A stretch of DNA of 64,000 nt from an uncultured Pirellulaceae bacterium. Its GTDB lineage: Bacteria; Planctomycetota; Planctomycetia; Pirellulales; Pirellulaceae. The stretch lies in the NCBI GenBank assembly GCA_937941455.1, contig CALDHM010000001.1, positions 53,726 through 117,725 of the forward strand, written 5' to 3'. The notes under the pieces were generated by a model. It was given only the letters and a program-made list of their open reading frames with translations. It made no database searches and was not told where the DNA came from. Both the position numbers and the translations under genes were made by a program. Below are positions 1-8,914 of this stretch, in pieces. Within the stretch, counting starts at the first letter, position 1, and each line of letters begins with the position of its first letter.

Positions 1-2
1 TG

Positions 3-323
3 TTGGAGGAGATCGCTCGATTCGAGCAAGCAGGCTTGACCCGAACAGCGCGAATCCTCAAGTCGCGTCAGGAACGATTTGCTCGGCTGTACCCCGCCAC
101 ACTGAAGCGGATTGACCAGCTCAAGCAGGCGATCGCCCAGAAATTGCTGGAAAAGTTCGGCGGTAATCGCGTGGAGTTGTTCGTCCAAGAGCGGCGATTG
201 CCTTCGCCGGCCCAAGTCATCTTGGGAACCAAATTGAGCGATCCGCAACAGTTGAGCGAACCGATTCTGGTGGGGGAATACAAGCGGGACGAGGGCTTGC
301 CCCCCGAAGCGAGGCAACCATGA
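3..323 (+). CDS. Unrecognised protein, C-terminal part (5' end outside window)
   Basis: The reading frame is open from the first bases of the window. The only in-window start candidate is a TTG at position 3, so the gene most likely begins upstream. The visible 106 residues are charged and soluble, rich in Arg, Lys, Glu and Gln, with a probable helical first half and no membrane segment or recognisable motif. The stop codon overlaps the start of the following HTTM gene in an ATGA junction (320-323), so the two are probably cotranslated. That suggests a role linked to the HTTM membrane protein, but I do not recognise the family. Confidence 0.6.
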   Translation: MEEIARFEQAGLTRTARILKSRQERFARLYPATLKRIDQLKQAIAQKLLEKFGGNRVELFVQERRLPSPAQVILGTKLSDPQQLSEPILVGEYKRDEGLPPEARQP

Positions 324-1246
324 ATCGCGAGGTTCTGTCGGTCGCTGAGTATGCCCGCTCTTGGATTCAGCTGTGGGACCGGTTTTGGTTTCGACCAGCC
401 GAATCGATTGTGTTGGGACTTGTGCGCTTGCTGGCCGGTTGCGTCATTTTCTACACGCATGTGGCTTGGAGCTTCGAACTCGAAACCTTTTTCGGGCCGA
501 GTTCGATCATCCCGGCCGATCATCGCGGATTGCTGGCCGATGGTTGGAATTTTTACTGGAGCCATTTCGACTGGCTCCCTGGCTTTCTTCTGTGGCCGGC
601 ACATGTCGCGGCCTTGGTGATCATGGCGCTGTTCGCCTTGGGTTGGAAAACCCGCATCACGTCGATTCTGACGGCCTTACTGGTTATTTCCTATGCAAAT
701 CGAGCGACGGGGGCGCAGTTTGGCTTGGATCAAATCAACGCGTTTTTGGCGATCTATCTCGCTTTGGGACCATCTGGAGAATATTTTTCACTGGATCGCT
801 GGCTGAGTGGAAGGGGCGAGGCGACTGCTCCCGTTCCGAGTGTCATGGCGAATTTATCGCTGCGGTTGATTCAGGTTCACATGTGCCTGGTGTATTTCTT
901 CGCGGGCACGGGGAAACTGCTGGGACAAACCTGGTGGGAAGGGACAGCCATCTGGGGGGCTGTCGCGAATTTCGAATATCAAACGCTCGATCTTACATGG
1001 TTGGCGGGCGAATTGTGGTTCGTCAATCTCTTGACCTGGATCACCTTGTTTTGGGAGGTCAGCTACTCGTTCTTGATTTGGCCACGGCTTACTCGTCCGA
1101 TCTGGATTCTGATTGCCGTCGCGGTCCATTTGGGTATCGGCGTGGCGATGGGCATGATGACCTTCGGCTTGATTATGGTCGTGGGTAATTTGTCCTTCCT
1201 GACCGCGCCCTTCGTGCGTCGGTGGCTCGGACCGCTTGCCCGTTGA
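320..1246 (+). CDS. HTTM-domain integral membrane protein (vitamin K carboxylase-like)
   Basis: This 308-residue polytopic membrane protein resembles the HTTM family, the membrane domain shared with vitamin K-dependent gamma-carboxylase. It has an N-terminal amphipathic stretch, a first membrane helix near residues 30-50 (beginning SIVLGLVRLLAG) and several further helices ending near residue 300. The sequence ETFFGPSSIIPADHRG just after the first helix fits the family's conserved periplasmic loop. The C-terminal soluble carboxylase domain of the eukaryotic enzyme is absent, as in most bacterial short HTTM proteins, so enzymatic activity is not implied. The start overlaps the upstream stop by four bases. 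Its substrate and role are unknown. Confidence 0.8.
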   Translation: MNREVLSVAEYARSWIQLWDRFWFRPAESIVLGLVRLLAGCVIFYTHVAWSFELETFFGPSSIIPADHRGLLADGWNFYWSHFDWLPGFLLWPAHVAALVIMALFALGWKTRITSILTALLVISYANRATGAQFGLDQINAFLAIYLALGPSGEYFSLDRWLSGRGEATAPVPSVMANLSLRLIQVHMCLVYFFAGTGKLLGQTWWEGTAIWGAVANFEYQTLDLTWLAGELWFVNLLTWITLFWEVSYSFLIWPRLTRPIWILIAVAVHLGIGVAMGMMTFGLIMVVGNLSFLTAPFVRRWLGPLAR

Positions 1247-1373
1247 GGAAGTCGTGAGTGGGATTTTATAATTCAGGCTTTTGTTGAGTGTGCCCTTGCC
1301 ACTTGGCCTTCATCACGACGAAACGAGGGATCCGGTGCGGTCACTGAACGAATTTTTTAAAGAGGTTTAACGG

Positions 1374-2402
1374 ATGTCCTTGCGTCTTGCGGTAGCGGGT
1401 GCTACGGGAATAGTAGGCACGATCGTTCTCGAACAATTGGCCGCGCGCCAACTCGACTTTTCAACATTGAAACTTCTGGCGTCGGCCAAATCGGCTGGCA
1501 AAAAGCTTCAATTTCGCGGGGAAGAGTTGACCGTGGAGCCGTTGATCCCGGAAGCGTTTGACGGGATCGATCTGGTGATTGGATCAACTCCCGACGACGT
1601 GGCTGCCGAGTTTGTTCCCTGGGCGGTCGAGCGGGGGGCCGTCGTGGTGGATGAAAGTGGGTACCATCGAATGCGCGACGATGTTCCTCTGGTCGTTCCC
1701 GAGATCAACCCGCATGCGATCGCGCGGCATCGAGGAGTGATCGCCAGCCCGAATTGCTCGACGACCCAACTGGTGATGGCGCTCAAGCCGCTGCATGACG
1801 CCGCGCGGGTCAAACGAGTCGTCGTGTCGACCTACCAGGCCACCAGTGGAGCGGGACTTCACGCGCAGTCCGAGCTGTTCAGTGCGACGCAGGCGGCACT
1901 GGCAGGGGAGTCCGCGCCTCCGCAACAATTTCAACATCCCATCGCTTTCAATCTGATTCCGCAGATTGGCTCTCCGAAGTATGAGGGATACACGTCGGAA
2001 GAGATGAAGATGGTCAGGGAGACACGAAAAATTCTGGAAGACGATTCGATCGAAGTCTGTCCGACGTGCGTCCGCGTCCCCGTGGCGAATTGCCATAGCG
2101 AGTCGGTGGTGGTAGAGACCGAGCGGCCGCTATCTGTCGCCGAAGCCCACGAGTTGTTTGGGTCCTTTCCAGGATTGGTTGTGGTGGATGATTTGCCGGG
2201 ACGCCGTTATCCAATGCCGCTGGATTGCCATGGCCGCGATGAGGTGTTTATCGGGCGGATTCGCAAGGATCTGAGTCACCCCCACGGGTTGGCGTTTTGG
2301 TGCGTCAGCGATAATTTGCGGAAAGGGGCTGCCACGAACGCCGTGCAAATCGCGGAACTGATTATGGCCGGCCAATATGCGTCATGCGCTACATCAAGTT
2401 AA
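1374..2402 (+). CDS. asd: Aspartate-semialdehyde dehydrogenase
   Basis: Converts aspartyl-4-phosphate to aspartate semialdehyde with NADPH, the branch-point step for lysine/diaminopimelate, threonine and methionine synthesis in the cytoplasm. The N-terminal nucleotide-binding loop reads GATGIVG (about residues 9-15), and the catalytic cysteine is Cys128 in SPNCSTTQ. The length of 342 residues is normal. An AGAGG ribosome-binding site lies about nine bases before the ATG. The 3' end overlaps truA by 19 bases, so the two are probably cotranscribed although their functions are unrelated. The start gives the canonical short N-terminus directly before the Rossmann strand. Confidence 0.95.
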   Translation: MSLRLAVAGATGIVGTIVLEQLAARQLDFSTLKLLASAKSAGKKLQFRGEELTVEPLIPEAFDGIDLVIGSTPDDVAAEFVPWAVERGAVVVDESGYHRMRDDVPLVVPEINPHAIARHRGVIASPNCSTTQLVMALKPLHDAARVKRVVVSTYQATSGAGLHAQSELFSATQAALAGESAPPQQFQHPIAFNLIPQIGSPKYEGYTSEEMKMVRETRKILEDDSIEVCPTCVRVPVANCHSESVVVETERPLSVAEAHELFGSFPGLVVVDDLPGRRYPMPLDCHGRDEVFIGRIRKDLSHPHGLAFWCVSDNLRKGAATNAVQIAELIMAGQYASCATSS

Positions 2403-3145
2403 CGGTGGCCTACGACGGCAAGCATTACGTAGGATGGCAGGCCCAAAACAATGGCCCATCGATCCAAATCACCCTGGAGTCGGCTTGGCGACAGTTGACA
2501 GGTGAGTCGCGTCGCATTACTGCCAGCGGCCGCACCGATGCAGGAGTGCACGCCGAAGCTCAGGTGTGCAGTGTGCGGACGGAAACCAAGCTGCCGACCG
2601 AGGTGTTCGTCAAAGGGTTGAATGCCTACTTGCCGGACGATATCGCAGTTCTCACCGCGCAGGAAATGCCCGGCGATTTTCACGCCATTCGCGACGCTGT
2701 GGGCAAGACCTATCGATATCAAATTCAGTCGGGTCCCGTTCGCCACGTGCTGCAACGGGAATTCTGGTGGTTCGTTCCGCCGCGGCTGAACGTAGCTGCC
2801 ATGCAGACGGCGGCGCGATTCTTGGTAGGTCGACATGATTTCGCGGCATTTCAGACAACAGGATCCGATCGATTATCGACCGTGCGCACGGTGACCGATT
2901 TGGTAGTCGAGGGGCGGGAGGAGCCACCGTATCAGTGGATTCGAATTTTTATTTCGGCCGATGGCTTTTTGTACAACATGGTGCGATGCATCGCCGGAAC
3001 GCTGGCAGAAGTAGGGAAGGAGAAGCGTCCGCCTGAGTGGTGTCGGGAGGTTTTGGCATCGCGAGATCGTACTCTCTCCGGCGCCACGGCGCCGGCACAT
3101 GGGCTGTGCCTGGTGCGGGTCGATTACCCACCTTGCGACCGTTGA
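2384..3145 (+). CDS. truA: tRNA pseudouridine(38-40) synthase TruA
   Basis: Isomerises uridines 38, 39 and 40 in the anticodon stem-loop of tRNAs. The catalytic aspartate is Asp52 in the motif GRTDAGVHA, preceded by the N-terminal AYDGKHYVGWQ signature. The C-terminal half has DFAAFQTTGS and FLYNMVRCIAGTL, both typical of TruA. At 253 residues the protein is full length. The start lies inside the last codons of asd (19-base overlap). The 3' end overlaps, on the opposite strand, the last 22 bases of the convergent glycosyltransferase gene, leaving no spacer for a terminator between the two. Confidence 0.96.
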   Translation: MRYIKLTVAYDGKHYVGWQAQNNGPSIQITLESAWRQLTGESRRITASGRTDAGVHAEAQVCSVRTETKLPTEVFVKGLNAYLPDDIAVLTAQEMPGDFHAIRDAVGKTYRYQIQSGPVRHVLQREFWWFVPPRLNVAAMQTAARFLVGRHDFAAFQTTGSDRLSTVRTVTDLVVEGREEPPYQWIRIFISADGFLYNMVRCIAGTLAEVGKEKRPPEWCREVLASRDRTLSGATAPAHGLCLVRVDYPPCDR

Positions 3146-4053
3146 TTCACCGCTCGCTGGCGGAGTCGCAATGCCTCGAGCCGTCCATGATTCAGGCCCC
3201 ACTCGGCCAGATGTGCAAACCATGTCGGCGAGGGAGCGTGCGCTCGTGTGCGGCGGAATCGCCAGGCATGCCAATGGCTGCGGCAACGCAATCGCCAGCG
3301 GCTGCCCCCTGCGGCGGAGCCTAAACGAAATCCTTGACCGACGAAGTAACGCCAGACGTAATCGGTGGTCGCCCTCGTCGCCGGAATCAAGTGCTTGATC
3401 GCGTTGCCGGGGACCCAGCTACCCCGCAGACCGTCGGTCAACAGGCGTTGCATCAACTCGAGCTCGTCGCCACCCAAGACGAATTCGCGCCGCCGGCCGA
3501 GTTGGCTGTTGAAACGATACTGCCGTTGGACGTCGGTTCGCACGGCGAAGTTGGCACCGTAGGGCAAGCGGTCGCTGGTCAAGGGCAAGATTTGATCGCC
3601 GAGATCGCGCGCCGCGAAACATCCGGCGACGGCCTGCCAGTTCTCTTCGATCCATGTAGGTCGCCCGTCGATAAACTCTGGCTCGATGGCCGCTCCCCAG
3701 AAAGTTTCGTCGCGATGGGACTCGGCGCGTTCGATGTAACGCTCCAGCCAGTGAGCGGGAACCAGCACGTCATCATCAGTCCACACGACCAATTCGCCGC
3801 TCAACTCCTCGACGGCTCGATTTCTGGCGAGTGTGTGTCCAGGTCGCGATTCGTGCAGTGTGATGGTATCCGGATGTTGTAGGACGATGTTCCGGAGGAT
3901 GTCGGCGGTGTGATCGGTCGAGCCGTTATCGACGACCAGAATTCGGCGAGACCAGTCGGCAGGAACACGAGTTTGGAGGATCGAGGCGAGGGTGCGAGCC
4001 AGCAAATCGGCTCGGTTCCAAGTGCAGATGGCCACCTCGATGACCTTGCCCAC
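3124..4053 (-). CDS. Family 2 glycosyltransferase
   Basis: This GT-A fold glycosyltransferase of 309 residues probably adds a sugar to a surface polysaccharide or glycoconjugate on the cytoplasmic side of the membrane. The N-terminus reads VAICTWNRADLL, the standard nucleotide-binding opening of family 2. ILVVDNGSTDHT and the acidic metal-binding stretch WTDDDV (DxD type) follow. The C-terminal third is basic and rich in Arg and Trp, perhaps for membrane association, with no transmembrane helix. It is the last gene of a minus-strand group: sulfotransferase, group 1 glycosyltransferase, then this gene after a 21-base gap. Donor and acceptor cannot be read from the sequence. Confidence 0.88.
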   Translation of the reverse strand: MGKVIEVAICTWNRADLLARTLASILQTRVPADWSRRILVVDNGSTDHTADILRNIVLQHPDTITLHESRPGHTLARNRAVEELSGELVVWTDDDVLVPAHWLERYIERAESHRDETFWGAAIEPEFIDGRPTWIEENWQAVAGCFAARDLGDQILPLTSDRLPYGANFAVRTDVQRQYRFNSQLGRRREFVLGGDELELMQRLLTDGLRGSWVPGNAIKHLIPATRATTDYVWRYFVGQGFRLGSAAGGSRWRLRCRSHWHAWRFRRTRAHAPSPTWFAHLAEWGLNHGRLEALRLRQRAVNQRSQGG

Positions 4054-4074
4054 GGTCTGCTCCCAGTTGTTTCG

Positions 4075-5202
4075 TTATTGGTTGAGGGCCAGTAGGCGTT
4101 TGCCGAAGTCCTCGATGGGATCGGCGGAGTATTTCGCTCGAATTGTCCGGCCGGCTTCCTCGCCGAGCTGTTTCCATTCATGGCGTTTGGCCCAGGCCCG
4201 CTCAAGTGCGTTATCCAGCAAATCGATGGTGGCGTACGGCGCGATGAAACCGGTTCGATCGGGGCATAACAACTCGGAATTTCGTCCGGTATCGGTCGTG
4301 ATGGCGATACGCCCGCACAGCATCGATTCGACCACGACCAAGGCGGCGCCTTCGTAACGCGACGGCAGCAGCAAGGCGTGATTTCGCCGCCAGATTTCTG
4401 CGACGTCAGTCATGAAGCCGCCAAGTTTGAGCTTGTCGCCAAGCCCGTGCAGTTTGATCAAGTCGACCAACTGCCGTTCATTTCCTTGATCCTTGCCATA
4501 AAACGTCACTTGAATCGGCCGATCTCGCCATTTGGCGCGGCTCAGCACGTCGACGACAAGATCTTGCCCCTTGGATTGAAAGTGGATCCGGCCGACGCAT
4601 GCCAAGCGAAAGATCCCATCGTCGGCAGGCCATTCGATTTGGGCGTCACGACTCACGTTAAATGGATTGTCGACGATTTCGGCATTCGTCAACTTCATGG
4701 CGAGATTGGTTTCGACCTTGTGCTGGTTTTCTTGGGAAACGAAAAAGACCTTCTTCGCGTTCGAGTACCAGCGGCGGTAGGTGTCGATCGTATCGCTGTG
4801 GATAAAAAAGAAGTTGCTCGCGCTTTGGACATTGATCGCGTAGGGGACCTTCGCTGCCAGGCACTCGTCGGCGACAGGGATGCGGTCGGGATGGTAGCCG
4901 AGGGTCACGAGGACGGCATCGGGTGCAAACTCTTCGATCCAGGACGAATCGCGTTGGCCCCCCCGCAATGCGGCGAAACGTTGCTTCTGGGTTTCCCAGA
5001 ACGTCAACGGTCGATCGCGAAACCAGACACTTCCGCCGCAGTTCGCGATCTCGTTGAGTTGATCGGCGGCTCTGGGCCACCATTTGAAATTGACGCCGAC
5101 CTGATGATTTTGTTGTTGCAACCATCGCGCCGTGCGAAACCACAGTTCTTCACTGCCGCCCCAAGGAACGCCGGACATGCACGAATAAAAACCGAATTTC
5201 AC
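4075..5202 (-). CDS. Group 1 (GT4-type) glycosyltransferase
   Basis: This 375-residue GT-B fold glycosyltransferase has the family's C-terminal donor-binding half: GRIHFQSKGQDLVVD, then SRYEGAALVVVESMLCG with the E-x7-E arrangement, then GFIAP. The N-terminal acceptor-binding half begins MKFGFYSCMSGVPWGGSE, with the usual Gly-rich loop after the first strand. It lies 29 bases downstream of the sulfotransferase gene and 21 bases upstream of the family 2 glycosyltransferase, so the three form an operon. Together they suggest assembly of a sulfated or otherwise decorated surface glycan. The sugar donor is not identifiable. Confidence 0.88.
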   Translation of the reverse strand: MKFGFYSCMSGVPWGGSEELWFRTARWLQQQNHQVGVNFKWWPRAADQLNEIANCGGSVWFRDRPLTFWETQKQRFAALRGGQRDSSWIEEFAPDAVLVTLGYHPDRIPVADECLAAKVPYAINVQSASNFFFIHSDTIDTYRRWYSNAKKVFFVSQENQHKVETNLAMKLTNAEIVDNPFNVSRDAQIEWPADDGIFRLACVGRIHFQSKGQDLVVDVLSRAKWRDRPIQVTFYGKDQGNERQLVDLIKLHGLGDKLKLGGFMTDVAEIWRRNHALLLPSRYEGAALVVVESMLCGRIAITTDTGRNSELLCPDRTGFIAPYATIDLLDNALERAWAKRHEWKQLGEEAGRTIRAKYSADPIEDFGKRLLALNQ

Positions 5203-5231
5203 AGACCACTCAATCGGATAAGACGAAGAAA

Positions 5232-5945
5232 TCAGGAATATTGCCGCGAAATTTCGCGATGGCTTGCCAAGGCGAAGTCGTAGACCTGCTTTAGCAAGGG
5301 GTAGTCACGATAAAACTGTTCTCGCAGCGATTCTGGAACTTTTTCATCGTAATTCGAGACGTTCATTTGCGGTAAGGCCCGTGCGGGTTTGCCCAAAATT
5401 TTCGCGAGATTTCGCAGTGTGGCATCCATCTCTTCAAAAATCCCCATGTAAACGAAGCGGTTTGGCAAGACATCTCGGTAATTCACCAACGTGACGTCCT
5501 GCGGCAGATGATGAAACAGCCAGTAAGGGTAATCTTTTACGTACTCGGTGACCGATGGATACAGCTTCGAGAAGTCCACCTGTTCGCCGCGGAACCAAAA
5601 CCTCCCTTCCTTGCTCCGCCCCTTGGCAAAGAAGTACATCGAGACGATCAAATCGAACGGATCGCGAAGAATCGTGAAGTACTGCGTGATTTCGGGATAA
5701 TAGTAGGGTAACCCGTAGCCCCGCCCGTGGTTGAAGTGACCGTGGATGCACTTCACGTTCGGCAGCCACCTGCCATCAGCGTCTCGGGTCTCGACCTTGG
5801 GCAGTAGAATGTCTTGCCGTTCGTCTTGGTTCAGCTTGTGATAGGACGGACCGAACCATTCGGTGAGCAAGCGAACCACGCTGGTCCCCGCACATTTGGG
5901 AATATGCGTGTAAATAATCGGTTCGTCAGGATTGTAGGCTTTCAT
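5232..5945 (-). CDS. Sulfotransferase family protein
   Basis: Predicted PAPS-dependent sulfotransferase of 237 residues. The 5'-phosphosulfate-binding loop is visible at the N-terminus as YTHIPKCAGTSVVRLL, the form found in carbohydrate (heparan/chondroitin-type) sulfotransferases. A second motif, TILRDPFDLIVSMYFFAK, matches the 3'-phosphate-binding region with its RDP core and following serine. No signal peptide is present, so it should act in the cytoplasm. It is the first gene of a three-gene minus-strand unit with two glycosyltransferases, which fits sulfation of an exported polysaccharide. The exact acceptor is unknown. Confidence 0.87.
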   Translation of the reverse strand: MKAYNPDEPIIYTHIPKCAGTSVVRLLTEWFGPSYHKLNQDERQDILLPKVETRDADGRWLPNVKCIHGHFNHGRGYGLPYYYPEITQYFTILRDPFDLIVSMYFFAKGRSKEGRFWFRGEQVDFSKLYPSVTEYVKDYPYWLFHHLPQDVTLVNYRDVLPNRFVYMGIFEEMDATLRNLAKILGKPARALPQMNVSNYDEKVPESLREQFYRDYPLLKQVYDFALASHREISRQYS

Positions 5946-6094
5946 CCAGGGGCACCAGTTCTCTGCAGCGGGTTCAACGACGCTCCCACTTCAGTGTATC
6001 GTTTGCCGAATCGGCTGAGTAGTAACAGGGATGCCTCTCGCCGCGCGTGGAGCACGCTGCTTTGCCGCGGCGCGTCAACCATCTCGTCGCGGGG

Positions 6095-6126
6095 CCTCCC
6101 GAAATGGCGATCGCCATTTCGGGAGG
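6095..6126. repeat. Perfect 32-bp palindrome, probable terminator hairpin
   Basis: The 16-base arms CCTCCCGAAATGGCGA and TCGCCATTTCGGGAGG meet without a loop, and the centre contains GGCGATCGCC. It sits 15 bases beyond the stop of the minus-strand gene ending at 6141 and before the sulfotransferase gene. It could end transcription of the upstream pair, although a strong T-tract is not seen. The perfect symmetry would also suit a protein-binding site. Confidence 0.6.
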
Positions 6127-6140
6127 GGGACGATGGCCCA

Positions 6141-7499
6141 TCAGACGTCATCGCCAGCGTCCTTGGTTGCGTCCGATTCCGGCGGCGGTCGATCCAACCG
6201 GAATACGCCAGTACGCCATTTCTTCAAGCGTTCCTTGGCGGCATTCAGGCGGTTTTTCGTATCCTCGTATTTTGCCTGCAGTTCATCGATGCGCTGATTG
6301 CGATCTTCGAGATTTTGCAGCGCCCGGAACAGCTGGTCGGGAATGTCTGCCAGGCGAGCCTTGAGCGCGTTCAATTCCAACTGCACGCGTTCGAGTTCAG
6401 TATCGCGGAGAACAGGGTTGTCCGGGTACAGGTCCTGTAAGCGGAAACCTGTTTCGACAGCGGCGAATCCCCGTCGGGGATCGGTGACGATTCGCTCAGG
6501 TAGATGGAGGGGCTGGCCGGAGGCCAACGCAGTCTGTCGCGCCGCGATCATCTGCTCGATCAAAAAAAGCAGCCGGGGGGTCGCAGGGTCCTGGCATTCG
6601 AGTTGATCGTGCAACACATGATTTTGAAAGAGCATCTTCGCCGCCGGCGGCGAAGCCAATTCGCTGACGACTTGGAGGATGTGGCTGGCCGCGCTGATCG
6701 TCCATGCGGCAGGGACAAATTGGGGAACGTTATGGAAATCCAGGATCGCCGTCGGACGCTGCAGCAGAGCGCTCTCTAGGAATATGGTTGACGGGGTGGT
6801 GATGACAGCATCGCTCTCGTCGAGAACTTGCCATAAGGCCGGCCGCTCGTCTCGCGGCAGAGGCGGTGGAAGCTCCAACGCTTCATCCAATCCGTCGGTC
6901 AATCGCCAATTCACCCGCAGAGGTCGGCCTTGAATCTCGGGAGTGTTGGCCACGAAGTCGCGGAGGCAAATCAGCGACTGGATGACGGTGGTTCGTTGCT
7001 GTTCGGTGAACGCCGGCTTGTTCGCGCTGCAGACCAGCAAACGAAAGGGGCCGCTGGCAGCCGGTGGAACCAGCGTCCGCTGGAGCAACGGATCGAGACG
7101 CGGGAAGCCGACCACTTCGCATTTCCCCAAATTTCCCCACGATTCCACCACGCGAGCTTGGCCCCGTCCGAGGCAAGCCAACTTATGGCCGAGCAACGGT
7201 TGAAATATAGACCCAGCGGGCAAATCGGGATGCTCAAAAATGTTGCGGTATTCGAAAATTCCATCAGCCAAGATCAAAATCGGGATCTGGCCTATACTCA
7301 GGATTTTCCGCAGGCCGCTGATATGCTCCCAGCGATAATGTTCATGGGTGATCACGATGCCGCAATCGTCTGGCGGCTCCCACGATCCCGGGAATTCCTC
7401 GACGATTTCGTAGGGGCGGGTCAACTGCGGCAACCAGCTTTGGTACAGGCGGCTTTGCTGAGCGTAGCGCCACAAGATGTAGACCTTGAATTCCGACAT
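6141..7499 (-). CDS. Glycosyltransferase-like protein with C-terminal coiled coil
   Basis: I do not recognise a specific family. The 452-residue protein lacks a signal peptide. Its central part resembles the donor half of GT-B or glycerophosphotransferase-like enzymes, with ESWGNLGKCEVVGFPRLDPLL followed later by VLDESDAVITTPSTIFLESALLQRPTAIL. That second pattern (ST..LE.....P..) recalls the TSS...E......P motif of CDP-glycerol and capsule-export-type transferases. The last 90 residues (from about 360) are heptad-rich and charged, a likely coiled coil. The gene starts 12 bases after the proline-rich secreted protein gene and precedes the sulfotransferase/glycosyltransferase operon, which supports a role in surface carbohydrate synthesis. 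Confidence 0.6.
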   Translation of the reverse strand: MSEFKVYILWRYAQQSRLYQSWLPQLTRPYEIVEEFPGSWEPPDDCGIVITHEHYRWEHISGLRKILSIGQIPILILADGIFEYRNIFEHPDLPAGSIFQPLLGHKLACLGRGQARVVESWGNLGKCEVVGFPRLDPLLQRTLVPPAASGPFRLLVCSANKPAFTEQQRTTVIQSLICLRDFVANTPEIQGRPLRVNWRLTDGLDEALELPPPLPRDERPALWQVLDESDAVITTPSTIFLESALLQRPTAILDFHNVPQFVPAAWTISAASHILQVVSELASPPAAKMLFQNHVLHDQLECQDPATPRLLFLIEQMIAARQTALASGQPLHLPERIVTDPRRGFAAVETGFRLQDLYPDNPVLRDTELERVQLELNALKARLADIPDQLFRALQNLEDRNQRIDELQAKYEDTKNRLNAAKERLKKWRTGVFRLDRPPPESDATKDAGDDV

Positions 7500-7511
7500 C
7501 GACCTGTCAGA

Positions 7512-8384
7512 TCATTCCTTCGTTTCGGGAGCTGGAGCGGGGCCAGGCTGTGAATCTTTCGACCGGGCTAACTCGCGGCATTGTTGTGCTAGGGCTCGCA
7601 GTTGGTCAGCCAATTCATAGTACTCATCTCCCTCCATTTCATTCGCGATCTCATCGAGCCTCCGCGCATAGTTCCGCAGTTTAGCCTTGCGGTACTGATG
7701 GCCCACGAAAGGAGGGTGGTCGCCTGTGAAATGCATCGGCGAAACCCCAAAACCGGGGCCAGCGGGCATAATACCAGGAGGGGGCGCTGTGCCGGGTGTT
7801 TGTTCGAATCGCGGATGCCATCCTGGATGTGGAAAATTTGGGGGGGGGCTGGTCGGCGGGGTGGGGATCATGTTTGGCTGGGGCGGATCGGGCGGGCTTG
7901 GAGTCGCTGGGGGGCGCGGTGCCCCATGGTGATCGTTCGGTTCTTGTGGCCAGGAAATCGGGAAAGCTTCGCCCCGTATGGGCGAAGGGAGTTGCGTGTG
8001 GGCGATTTGCAGCAGTACTGATTGAAACTCTTGCTCGGAGACCTGTCCCAATTCGGAATCGCGAAACAGATCCCCCACAGCAGAACCGATTTGCCGACGG
8101 ATCGTCAGAATTTCGTTTTCGATGGGATGTTGAGCGTTTGTTGCGTCGCTGATGGCTGTGTTCGAACCTGTCAGCTGAGTTGGTTCCTGAACGTTGGATC
8201 CTGACGAAATTTTCTGTACGTGCAACGAATGTGGGGCACTCGCGGTCTTGGCTACTCCATGTTTCGTGCGCGGGGACGTCACCTGTTCCTGGCACGGCGT
8301 ATTCGATTTGGCAGAAAAACCAAGCGCCAGGCCGACCGTCGTCAGCACACCCAAACGCAATAAATTCAACAAGATTCGCTCCAT
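7512..8384 (-). CDS. Proline-rich secreted protein, unknown function
   Basis: This 290-residue protein has an N-terminal signal peptide (MERILLNLLRLGVLTTVGLALGF). A low-complexity middle is dominated by Pro, with runs such as PPTSPPPNFPHPGW at about residues 165-205. The C-terminal helical segment of about 70 residues (YRKAKLRNYARRLDEIANEM and onward) is highly charged. No known domain is visible. Its stop lies 12 bases before the start of the glycosyltransferase-like gene, so the two are likely cotranscribed. The proline region may span or stiffen a cell-envelope link, which is inference only. Confidence 0.6.
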   Translation of the reverse strand: MERILLNLLRLGVLTTVGLALGFSAKSNTPCQEQVTSPRTKHGVAKTASAPHSLHVQKISSGSNVQEPTQLTGSNTAISDATNAQHPIENEILTIRRQIGSAVGDLFRDSELGQVSEQEFQSVLLQIAHTQLPSPIRGEAFPISWPQEPNDHHGAPRPPATPSPPDPPQPNMIPTPPTSPPPNFPHPGWHPRFEQTPGTAPPPGIMPAGPGFGVSPMHFTGDHPPFVGHQYRKAKLRNYARRLDEIANEMEGDEYYELADQLRALAQQCRELARSKDSQPGPAPAPETKE

Positions 8385-8908
8385 CTTTTCGCCTTTCGTT
8401 GGTTCGAATCGAACGATGACTTACGCCAAAACCTATCCAATGCCGGGCGATAACCGGCGGTGGAAATGAAAATTGGACACCGCCGCATTCCAGTCAATGG
8501 TTTTGAAACGGCTCCTATCGCGGACAGTGTAATGCCATCAACCGTTGCCCCCAACGTCAAAGACTCGAAGCTAGCAGTCCAGGATTGATAGCTTGAATTT
8601 TTTTCCCCTTGGGCCGACCCGTTGCGATCGGGTAACTTACCAGGGCGATGGCGAACGCTGATGTGATGAACTATCGCTTGGCACTCGTCGCAGCAGTTAC
8701 TGGAAGAAACCAGGTCTAGCCGCCTTAAGGTTGCTTCGTCGCACGACGACGGTCAGATCGAGCGATGCACTCGCGTTCGAAGTGTGGCTCGAAGAAAACC
8801 ATTTTGGTTGGACTTGCGTAGCCATTTGAATCGATTGTGGTCCAGGAGGGATCACAGGCAAACACCACCAACGTATGACTGGCCCATCAAAAGGGCCGTC
8901 GAGGAGAA
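8385..8908. other. Intergenic region without recognisable gene
   Basis: About 520 bases lie between divergent genes, so promoters for both are expected. A short hairpin (GGCCC ATCAAAA GGGCC, 8881-8897) lies just before the GAGGAG ribosome-binding site of the plus-strand gene. No coding frame on either strand has a convincing start, length or composition. Confidence 0.5.
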
Positions 8909-8914
8909 ATGAGC

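Noticed and set aside
8395..8415. GGTTCGAATCGAAC segment resembling a tRNA T-arm
   Set aside because: No other tRNA arms fit around it.
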